The translations under genes and the position numbers were made by a program. Below, in pieces: positions 12,201-24,200 of a stretch of DNA of 64,000 nt. The DNA comes from Pisaster brevispinus. Lineage: Eukaryota > Echinodermata > Asteroidea > Forcipulatida > Asteriidae. The stretch is taken from positions 9,422,866 through 9,486,865 of the forward strand of contig JAMKCF010000016.1 of the NCBI GenBank assembly GCA_023634235.1. Reading direction: 5' to 3'. The notes below the pieces were generated by a model that was given only the letters and a program-made list of their open reading frames with translations, ran no database searches and had not been told where the DNA came from. Position 1 is the first letter of the stretch. Every line of letters begins with the position of its first letter.

Positions 12201-15200
12201 GCCTCAAGCTACTAGACTAGCTCGGTGGTTTTTTTATATATATGTAAGGAGCAAATGTAAGCAATAGCCAAGCAGACATAAACGAGATCTGTGAACAGAA
12301 TGAAAAGTAGAATCAGACTGAAGGTTCTTGTTAGAAGTGCTCTGATTGGCTAATTAGTGGTAATACATCTGCTCTAGAATGACAAAGGACCTTGTTTCAC
12401 CAAAGAGATGGTTTATATATTTGTAGAATCTGTTTGGTTTTTTCCTGTTGTGCTTAAATTTGGTATCAAATCAATTCAATAACAGAACAATGTTTGTCTT
12501 TTTTTCCAGGTCTAACTGTGTTTGCCGATGTTTGCGACGCTGGTTTCGTCTGCGTTTCAGCCTCCAATACCTCTATACCCGGTGATGGGGTTACCGGTTA
12601 TGAGTGCCTACCGGGCTACTACTGCCCCAAGGGAAGCGACCAGGGCATCAAGTGTCCCGAGGGGACATTCAGTGACCGTTACGGACTGGAAAATGTGACC
12701 GAGTGTGAGCCGTGTACACCTGGGCAATACTGCCAGACGCAGGGTAAGTTGAGAGGAGCTACACGGTGACCGTCTTGGTGGAAAAATTAAACAAACTTGC
12801 CTCGTTTCAAAAAGCTTGTAGTTCCCTTCCTCCTTGACGTGGGCTTAGGCAGGAACAGTGTTTATGTACTGGGACCAGTCAGGTGGGTTTATTATTATTA
12901 TTTATATTATGTTACCAAACAGGTCTGACATCACCCACTGGTAACTGCACTGCCGGTCACTTCTGCACGCTCCGAGCTGTCGATCCTAACCCATCGGGCG
13001 AAAGCTACGGTGACATCTGCCCAGCCGGCTACTACTGTCCAGAGATGACCGAGGACCCAGTGGCCTGTCCGATCGGGTCGTTCAACCCTCTGACACAGCG
13101 GCCAGCTCTGTCAGACTGCCAGCCGTGCACGGAAGGGAAATACTGTGACAAGCTTGGGCAGACCAACTTCACTGGTAAGAGTCATACTGTAGTAGAACCA
13201 AAGACCAAGTTCATACATAATTTGAAGGGGTCCCTGTGGTGGGAAATGTTTTTGGCAAAATATTCTTCAACATACTGCTCTTTGACGCATTTTTCCCTTA
13301 ATACGTAGATGATGAAGCAATCTCAAGAAATTTTGCTTACTTGCAATAATTCCAAGATGGGCAGTTTGTTTACTTTTACTTTATCTTAGACCTTGTCCGA
13401 ATTGAGCAGCAAGAGGGTAAATGGGGTAGGTGGACGGTTTTAGAGTGAAACTGAACTTTACCTCTGTGCTTTGGTTCCTTACAGCCGAGTGCGATCCGGG
13501 CTTCTACTGCATCAATGGAAGTTCCAGCGCTACACCCACGGACGGCGTGACAGGGGACGAGTGCCCCGCCGGGGCGTACTGTGAGATGGGCAGCTCCATC
13601 TACCAGCCTTGTGCTGATGGTAAGATGATGGTTTTTATAATGGGACACTTTTTGGAGACGCTAGTTGGCAGCAGACTTAACTTGGTAAAACCATTGTGTG
13701 TTTTTTTAGAGCTTTGAGTTTGCGGCTACAGCTTTGGCTACAGCAACAGCTATGGCTACAGCTATGGCTTTGGCTACGGTTATAGCTATGGCTTTGGCTA
13801 CAGCTATGGATACAGCTATGCTTTGGCTACGGCTATGACTGCAGCTATGGCTACAGCTATGGCTTTGGCTTTGGCTACAGTTGCGGATATGGCTTTGGCT
13901 ACAGTTGCGGATATGGCTTTGGCTATGGCTACGGCTACAGCTACAGCTTTGGCTACAGCTATGGCTACAGCCTTGGCTACAGCTATGGCTATGGCTACAG
14001 CTATGGCTTTGGCTATAGCTACGGATATGGCTACATAAGGATGTAGGCATGGGTATCATCCACTAGCAGCCTGGCTGGTGGAGCGGAATGCACTACCTTC
14101 CCAACTTTCTACGAAGCATTTATGGTTAAGAGCCTTGCTCAAGGGCACAAGTGTCATGACCGGGATTCGAACCCACACTCTGCTGCTGACAACACCAGAG
14201 CTTGGGTCCAGTGAACTAGACCGCTCGGACTCGCCATGCTACTAAAACTGCTGACTTGGGAGTCGAGTTGTCCTCATTATCATCTGATAAATATCACCTT
14301 AAGAACGTTCTTGTTGGTTTCGCAGGTACTTATATGAACCACACCCAAGCCGAGGAGTGTGATACGTGCCCCGCCCGCTACTACTGCGTCAACAAGAATC
14401 GTGCTGATCCATGCCCCTTGGGAAGCTACTGCCCCTCTGGTAGAGGGTACGACTACGAGTTATGTCCCACTGGTGAGTTGTTTGTTTGTTTTGGGGTTTG
14501 TTCTTTTTTCAACTTATTATTTTCACACCAGTACCAATTTTTTCCTAGGAATCTGTTCATCTCAAAAACATCATGCGCAAAGAAATCACCCCCAACAATC
14601 AGGTATTTTTTAACGAAAGCATATGTTGAATGTGATCGTCAAACAAAATTAAATCCTTGACTCTGATTGGTCGATCCATAGCAACAAGAGTGTGATATAA
14701 GCCTTTATTGCCCAGCCCAACAGTTTCTTTTTCTACTCAGTCGAACAGTTTCTTTGTGATTACGAATGGTTAATATTTCTGTTGTTTGTCTGTGGGTCAG
14801 TCTGTTTTTGAACTTAGATGGTCTGGGGGCGCCTTATTCACAGTTTCTCCCTACTCAGACAGGAACAGTCTCTCTGTGGTAATGAGTGTTTAATATTTTC
14901 CGTTGTTTGACGGTGGTTTCTTTCTGTTTCTACGCTAGGCACCTACGGTCCTGTCATGATGCTAGCCACTGCTGATGAATGCACTCAGTGCGACGGTGGT
15001 AAATATTGTGATCGTACCGGCGCCGACACGGTGACGGGAGACTGTGCTCCTGGATATTACTGCGAGATTGGGGTAGACACTGCTTACCCAAACAACAACA
15101 ATACTGGATTTGGAGGTATTTGCTATTTCCTTTTATTTATCTATTTATTTATTTACTTATTTATTTATTTTATTTTTTTTTTTTTTTTTCCCCTTACTTT

Positions 15201-18200
15201 TTATTTGTGAACTTTTAAAATTCTTTAAATATTATTTATATTCGTTTTGTAAACCTTTGATGCAGATACATTGCTTTGTTTATTATTTTTTACTTTGTTT
15301 TAAAAACACAAAACATGGTCATTTTGGTTGTTAGTATCACAAGGTAACACTTAAAACGCTTACGAATGAAAACACTAAGTGTTCCAAAGGCAATAAAAAA
15401 AACACTCAAATCCAGACTAGCCAGATCTAAGAAACAACCCAGTATTACTCTGATAAAAGTACCAGTTTGTTATTCCATGTATATTGTTGATTACACAAAA
15501 CACAAACACTGTGTCTGCCACTGTTTTGTCAGCTCCACTAATTCTGTATAATGCTTGTAGAGCTGACAACATAGTCGCAGACAGTGTTCATGTTTTTGTG
15601 TGTGATCAACCACATGCATGAAATAACAAAACTGTGAAAAATTGGGTTTAATCCGTCGTGTGAGTCAGTTTTTTGAAAGGTTTGCAGATACAGTTTTCTC
15701 AAACATGATTTAATTAAAGAGGGGAAATATTTCACAGAAAAAATGGTTCGGTTATGTCGTGGCCGAGTGGTTAAGAGCACCGAATTCAAACTCTGGTGTT
15801 TCTGATCAGCAGAGTGTGGGTTCGAATCCCCAGCCGTGACACTTGTGTCCTTGAGCAAGACACTTTACCATTGCTTCCTCCTTCGGATGGGACGTAAAGC
15901 CGTTGGTCCCATGTGTTGTGTAACGCACGTAAAAGAACCCAGTGCACTTATCGAAAAGAGAAGGGGTTCCCCCCGTTGTTCCTGGTTGTGGCTGCTTAAT
16001 GCGCCGTAGCACCTTGTAAACCCTTATACGGTGCTAAATAAATGGGTCTCAGAATCCACCACTGCAATAACCTATCTTTCTGAAAGTTTGTATATACTCA
16101 GCGCCTTGAGTACCTTGTTTGGTAGATACGTGCGCTATATAAGACTTTGATATTATTATTATTATTATGAACTTCATAATCAGTAACCATGTAATGGTTT
16201 ACAAGGTGCCGTGGCGCAATATGCAGCCAATCAAACCAGGAACACCGGGGCGAACCCCTTCTCTTTTCGATAAGTGCACTGGGTTCTTTTACGTGCGTTA
16301 CACAACACACAGGGCTAACGGCTTTACGTCCCATCCGAAGGACGAAGCAATAATGGTTAAGTGTATTGCTTAAGGACACAAGTGTCACAACCGGGACTCA
16401 AACCCACACTCTGCTGAGTCGGAAAACACCAGAGCTTGAGTCCGGTGCTCTTATCCGCTCGGCCACGACACGCCACGTTAACCCTTTCGTTACCGAATTG
16501 TTTGGACATAAACAACCGCTGGTGACCGCATTGTTTGACCACTCAAGCGTGAAGCACACATTCTTACACAACAGAAAGCTTTCGTTCAAAGGCCATTTTT
16601 TACAAACTCCATTATCTCCTTGAAGATATTGTTTTACAGCAAAATAAGTAATAAAAAAGTTCTTCCTTATTGAATTCCCTTTCATATAATCTAAAACTCA
16701 TTGAGATTGGTCCAATAAATGTCAAAGTTCTTGGTCTTTCTTTCCCCAGTGCAATCTATAATCTCAAACACTTTTTTGTACACAACCATATGGCGCTCCG
16801 TAGGTGTTTGGCATTTCGGATCTTCCTATCCCAATTTGAAGAGATTGCATAATAGCAACCTTATTTTTTTTTACCACCATTGGAAAGATCCGATCTCTCT
16901 CTTTCCAATGATGGTAAGCTTGGGTATGGAGGGTGAACATGGACAAAACTACAACTTTATTACAAATGGCCTTTGTGCTCAGGCTTGAGTGCTTTTTTGT
17001 GTGCAAGCTTGGTCGACTAAAGTCGCCAATGGTAAGGAAGAGGGGGTATGAGTGCAGTCGACTAAAGTCGCCTATGGTAAGGAAAGGGTTAAAGCAATGA
17101 TGTTTTTTATCTTTACCAATCCTGTATAATACCTTTAAATACACATTCAATTATTGTTCACATTCTTACTTTTTTCAGGTCCTTGCCCAGAGGGGACCTA
17201 CTGCCCCGGGGTCAATGCAGAGCCACTGGGCTGTGAGGCAGGCAAATACAACGACCTAACGACCCAGGCCTCCTGCAAGCCTTGCGAACCCAGATACTAC
17301 TGCCCTGCCAACTCCACTACTTATCTCTCCACACCATGCTGGAAGGGTAAGATAGCTCCCTCTTGACATTGTTTTTTTTTTATATATATATATATATTTT
17401 TTATGGCTCTTAATTAATGAAGATAAAGAAAATAATGGAACATGAATTTATTACAAAATTGGAGAGCCCTTGAGAATGAAGGATCTCATATTTTGAGCAT
17501 GAAAACTAGGCTTTCTGCTTCTTCTCACCCGTACACTCTTGCTTTGCTGAGATGTAGAACAAAGAGCCATTCCAACAGCTTTAGTCCACGTACTGCATCT
17601 CTCTGTAACTCCTTGTCTGGTGCATGTTGTCCCTCCATCCTACAATCTAGACTGTTTTTAAGAGGAGTATCAATTCCTGCCTTCAGCTCCCCCTGAGTTA
17701 TTTTAATTTTTAAATGTCTTTTTCTCGTAGCCCCTTACCTGGAGTGGCTGTTTAGCCCTTGTTTGGGGTGAACTTGCAAATATATATTGATACCGCACCA
17801 AGAAAATGCCTAAAAAGATTTAATACTACTCGTCAAGAAGTACTACCCTTGCACTCTTTGACCTCCAACCTTTGCCCCGCATACTTAACTCGTTGACCTT
17901 TGACATTTTCCTGTTCTGGGCCCAATTTCATAGAGATGCTTAACGGTAAGCAAATTTTCGTGGTAACTATAGCAGAAAAAGTTGCTTAAGCGTAAGCGTA
18001 CTTCACAGGTTAGCAAGAAAATTAGGCGGCCATCTTGTGCGTTCACCATGGATTTGCATTGTTACGCCATTCGTTTTCATACAGTAAGCACCGGAAGGCA
18101 AGCATGCCTTTTCGTGTGCTTACGGTTAGCAGCGCTATGAAATGGAAATCGCGCAGTAAGCACAGAATCGGCCGTTAAGCAGCTCTATGAAATTGGGCCC

Positions 18201-21200
18201 TGGTAACTACTGACTACAGACCACTACTCTTGCAACCTCTAACCTTTTCACCGTGTATATTTTGTTGACCTTTCACCCTTTTGTTCTGCACAGGTTACTA
18301 CTGTCCGGAGAGTACGACCCATGCTATTGAGTTTGCGTGTCCAGTTGGAACGTACAACAACCGTACTATGGCGGACGATCCGTATGACTGCTTACCTTGC
18401 ACCGGTAAGTAAATCATCTTGGAGCTGGGTTCGATTTCACAAAGCACTTAAGATCCATCACTAAAGGCAAAGTATACCTTTGGTTTTTGGAACCGTGTGA
18501 TTGATTTAGTCCTATATAAATGGAGGTATATATACAATAAAACTAACCTGTGAAAATTTCACTTCAAAAGGCGGTCGCGTTTTTGAGATATCACTGAAAA
18601 ACCGGAGCAAATATTTCCACGCAGGAAGAATATTCCCTATAGGAATACACGATCTGAGACGCGTTACGGCCGTAACGCTTCTCAGATTCAAATTTTTGAG
18701 GATAAAAAGTGATATATTTGTCCATAACCGCAGTACTTCGAAGTGAAAAGTTTCTCAAAATGCATTATACAATCCAAAGCTGCTGTACTTCTTACCAAGT
18801 AAGTTTTTATTGCCATTAATTTTCAGACTCATTACCAAACGTATACCTTCCCTTTAAGATGAGTTGTCAGTATCAGCTCAGTGATTTGTATTGTGACATC
18901 ACACTTTGCCTATAGCAGTTAAGATTGATGCACACTTAAGAACAATTGTAGGTCTTTTTTAAATCGGCTCCAGGTTTATGAATTGCTTCCACTTACAACT
19001 GAGATTAACAATTTAAGTGTGTAAGTGCACCTGTCAGCCAAATAGCCCTTTTGAGGTGTGTTGGACACTATAGGAGTGCACTGTTTGGTTTGGGGTGTAC
19101 AAGAACAAATTTACCCCGAACCTAATTTTGTTCATAGTGCCGTAAATAGTACTCTGCCCTATCTCAAACTGGCTTTACTTTTTTTTCTGAACACCTGACA
19201 TCATCCAAAGCCGAAACAATTTATAATGGCCTCGCATTTTGACCCCAGCTGAGTTTTTCTTTTGGGAGGGGAGGTGGGGGGGGGCTTTGAGAAAGACTCT
19301 GCTATGGTCGAAACGTGAGGCCAGTAACAATTATTTTGCATTGATACCTATTAGGTCATTATGGTTCAAAGCGCACACAAAGAACGTTACTCTATTTCAA
19401 AGGGTTGGTATAGTCCCAACACTGACTGCTCTATGGTGCAACATTATAAAGGACCATCTATTGGACCCTAATTCACCTGAGAAAGGATTCCCTTCGAAGT
19501 AATATGGTTCGGATAATTTTTTCACACCAAAAACATTTGAATCTGAGAAACGATTCATGCATGAATCGTTTCTCAGATTTCTGAGGGTTGGTCATTACGG
19601 GAAAGCTCCATAAAGAATTTTTGAGTTTTGGCCACAAAACTCAGAAACTATTCATCCTTTTCACCAATTAAGTGTGTTTGCGTTGAATTACTTGGGTCAT
19701 TAAACTTAATGGATGAGCAGTTAATCTGCCTGGGGCAGTCAGCAGCCCTACTGGTTTGTGCCTGATTCAATTAAGTCCACTGTTTGGAAAAGGAATTACA
19801 TGGAGATAACAGGTGTGAGGTGTCAGACGAAAAGGATGTTTCATTCGAGCCTCTTTCTTTAATGGGGCTTTCCCGTAATGGTGTTCGTTTGTGACTGCTG
19901 CGACCAAAGATGCAGTTGTTACCCGCTGTCACCTCACTAAACGTGGATGGATTCAACGCTTGTGTAAAACTACAGTGACAGTTTTTTGCTGTTTTCTCAG
20001 CAAGTGCACACTGTAGTCAGCTGAAACTTTCACATGTGATTTTTATTTTGTCTTTCTTCATATTTTACTTATAAATCAACGTTGCGGTGACAAAAACCAA
20101 TCTATCTTACCTTGAACATTATCTGCACAGGTGGTATGTACTGTGAAGGAGAGGCCAACGAGGTACCCACTGCTAAGTGTGATCCAGGCTGGTACTGCAG
20201 CGGTGGCGCCTTCGCTAAGAGACCCGTCCCACACGACAACTCAACCGGAGATTTCTCTGTCAGCGAATGCCCCATCTACACGTTGAATAATACCGGCGAC
20301 ATCTGCCCACCAGGTAAGTAGTTCATGTTACATCCAAAAGCATGTTTTGTAATAGGTACTCGGGATCAGGATTATTGCGCCGTGTACGCGTTTAATAATA
20401 CACAAGACAATTCCCTCCTGGCAGCACAAGATTTGGCCAAATCTTGTCACCCCCTCACTGTATCTGTTCTAAATGCCAATAGACTGTGCAAGTCTCGCGC
20501 GTATTCGAACACTTGGATCCGTTAAAGCGCGTGAGTTTGTTTCTTTCACGCGTTAAAGCAATGTACGTGGGACCACAGTGGTCCCAAAAATGTTCGAATA
20601 CGCGCGAGACTTGCACGGTCTATACTGTGAGAAATTTTTAACAGCTCCTCCCATTGTATTCTGCACTTTGGAACTCCTTACCCTCCCTCCCTCCCTTTTC
20701 CTGTATCTTGGTTTCCCACCATCTTACAATCTATTCCAGTTAAAGAGGAGCGTGGACAGATACCTCTCTTCAAATTGTCTCGATTGTTTCTATGTGTCCG
20801 TCATCTTGAGTTGCCCTTTGACCTTGAGTTGGGCGAATTTTTCATAAAAAAAAAAAAACGTTGTTGGGACTGACATGATACCATCATTTCTCTCTTAGGT
20901 ACCTACTGCCCGGAAGGCTCCCAGTACCCCACCCCATGCCCAAAAGGTAAATTCTGCGAAGGGTACGCTAATGAGATCTACGACGGCTTCTGCACGGCCG
21001 GGTTCTTCTGTAACGGCAGTGCGTCTGTCACAGACCCGGTACCCTGCAGCAAGGGATACTACTGCCCCGAGGGGACTGAGGTGGAGGAACCATGCCCACC
21101 GGGGACATACTCAGGTACAGTTATCTTTTGAATTAGCGACTACAGCTACGAAGAAGAGGCTAGAGCTACGGCTACGGCTAGATATATATATTCTGGTTTA

Positions 21201-24200
21201 TTATTAAAAACAAATACATGGTTGGCAGCCACTGGCTGAAATAACCTTGTTTACAAGTATAAATTTATTATTAGTTAAAAAAAATAGGTATAACATATTT
21301 AAAAACAGATACATGTATATGTACAAATTTATAAAATCCTGGACAATGCTGGAATAGTGGATTTTGTATATCTGTCTGTTCTACAGAGTGGTGGAACTAA
21401 CCCTTTCACAGTATTCTCTCACAGATGTTTAAGTTTACAGTCAGTTCTAAGAGTGGGAAAGCATATTTCTATATTTGGTGGATTTCAACAGTTTATCACC
21501 CCCATTTAAACAAAAAGCATTGCACGTCTACTTTCAAGAGAGGGAAAATCCAAAATTGCAAGCGCTGTACGGTAACTTTGATTTTCCTGATAGCCTATTA
21601 CGATACGACATGCCCGTATCTGGACACTCTCTAGTTTACTGGATATCCCCAACATCATGCGTTGAAGTACAGGATATTCTTAGCAGTACCCTTAGCAACA
21701 GTCAGAGCCGAAGCTGTAGCCGCCAATTCGGATACAGCCTTTGTTTTCTAGAATTTGCTCTATCCTGCAAGAATGGCAACCCAGATAGCACTTGATTATT
21801 CATAATCTACATTTTTAACAATTTTAAAAAATTTTCATAATCTATGTTAATGTCTTTGTTAACAGATCGAGAGCAGAATACAAACATCTCGGACTGTCTG
21901 AGCTGCACGCCAGGCATGTACTGCGAGGAGTGGGGCATGGACCTCCCAAGCGGCGAGTGCGCCAGAGGCTACTTCTGCCCCGGCGGTCAAGACGCCTTGC
22001 GACCCGTTGACCTCGCCTGTAGCCCCGGTCATTTCTGCGAGGCGGGGAGCTGGAACCAGACGGGATGTCCCAGCGGCTGGTACCAGCAGCACTGGGGACG
22101 GTACGACTGTAACCTCTGCCCCAAGGGAGCGTACTGCAGGGCTTACGGTAAGAGCTGAACACTTTTCAGAACTTCGAACAAACAAAAAGCATTAGTGATC
22201 CTTCACATGCAAATGGCAAAAGCTTTAGCAAGCTTACATATGCTGCCATATTTAGTCTGATGCCCCAGCTTATCACTTGCAAGGCTTTGGACGGTCAGGT
22301 TGACATAGTGGTATCTCTCCACTTCTAGGACCCGCAATGAATCCCGCAGAATTAGTCCTTGAAAACCTGTAACATAAGATACGTTTTGAGAAGTGATTTG
22401 AATTATTTTGGGGTACAAAGACAAGATCTAAGATTAAGTGGTAGAGAGTTCCAGATGCGTGGGGCAGCTGCAGAAAAAGACCTGTCACCCCAGGAGTGTT
22501 GAGACTTGAGTTCCTTAAGGAGAAGCATGGTACTGGATTGAAGATTCCTTGACGGAGTGGAAACTTTAGATTACTTAGTCACACATCACACTGGTTTTTT
22601 TTCACATAATCCTTCTTCAATTCACCATTTTTTTTTTCTTCTTCTGCTCTCATACTTTCTTTTTACAGCTGATTATGAAATTCTAGACGATGAAAACGTC
22701 ACCTCGAGCGGGAATTTCTCCGGTCGTTACCGCAGCTACCGAGGAGTGTCCGATCCCGAGATATGTCCCCCGGGGTCGTTCTGCCCAGCGGGCACGAAGC
22801 ACGAGACGGAGTACCTATGCCCTGAGGGTACCTACAGTAATAAGACTGGGCTGCATAACGCCACGCAGTGCACCCCGTGTGATCCAGGGATGTATTGTCC
22901 CGGTGAAGGTAAATTGTGTCACTTCTTAAAAACCAGAATTATATTCTTCATTCCCGCTGCCATTATGAGTTCTAGTTAAACTCACTAGAGGTTAATAGAA
23001 CAACAACAAAATACACTACTTCTTAAGTTTGGCAATGAATAGAAAGTTCCCAATAGACGCCATCTTTACGGGCGAATTGCATTTTGGCTTGCAGGTGCGT
23101 CAAGCGCTCACATTATCAACGCAGCTGCGCTGTTCACTAACCAATCGTGCAATGAGTTTTGTGAAATGTGTGCGTGCTGCACGACGATCTCACGCGAAAA
23201 CGCATGACTGTGTGTTCCAAACTGCCTGTAAAGACGGCCGATTTACCTTATATTGCAACCTATCTATTGTTGAATTCTATTGCCTAGTCGACTTAGGCAC
23301 ATGCTTCTGTTGTCTGAGTCCTGCCGGCTGGGCCTGGCAGTGGTTTTGTTTTATATTAGTTTCCTGATATTATTTCCTGTTTTTGTATTTTCTTGGTCAT
23401 TCTCATTCTCTTTTTATTCCTTGAAAAGGCGCTTTATAAAGGTTGCTATTATTATTGCACTTTTTAAATGCAATTGGGTCTGTAATTTGTTCGTCTCGCA
23501 GGAAACACCTTCTCCTACGAGCCATGCACAGCAGGTTACTTCTGCACCTCTGGTGCCGCCTCCTCAACACCCAACGACGGCGTCACTGGTAACATCTGCC
23601 CTGCGGGTAAATACTGCCCTCAGGGGAGTGTCGCTGGTGAGCAGTGTCCGAAGGGGACGTTCAGTAACGAGGTGGAGCTGAAGAATGCCGGGCAGTGCCA
23701 GAACTGCACAGGTGGATACTACTGCGACCGCTCTGGCCTAAAGGCTGAGTCTGGGGAGTGCTGGGCAGGTAGGAGTTGTTAAACATTTTTCATGGTTTGG
23801 GGAAAAATATGTTTTTCTTTAGTAATCTTGTTACTGTACCTCGCTTGTTGTCATTGAAATAATTGTTTTAAACCTCTAAAACCCTGAAGTCAGCGCTGGT
23901 AACACCAAGTCATGGCACATGTTATTTATTTCACTGTTTTCTCCAAAGTGCAGTGCCCTGGGGGAGTCAAAGTCCTTGATATCCTAGACTGGACCTAAGA
24001 GGAAGATCAGGTTCCAGAGTTTGGGTTTTTTTGAGGGGCTGAAATTTTCACTTGCATACTTTGTGTACAAAATTGTACAGACATACAAACCAACATAGAT
24101 CCAACCCTTTGATAAAGTGGAGCCGTCTGTTTTTTTTGTAGCAGGCTTCTAGATGTCTTGCTGACATCCTGTGCTAGGTTATAAGGTTTCCATTACTCCT

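Noticed and set aside
13706..14059. A 117-codon His/Ser-rich minus-strand ORF and a plus-strand Ala/Thr/Met ORF
   Set aside because: Both are translations of the ggctacagctat minisatellite, which stays open in several frames because of its hexamer period. It lies in an intron.
15753..15850. Possible tRNA-Ser/Leu gene
   Set aside because: The head resembles a tRNA, but it is followed by the conserved SINE body and the same unit occurs many times in the window.
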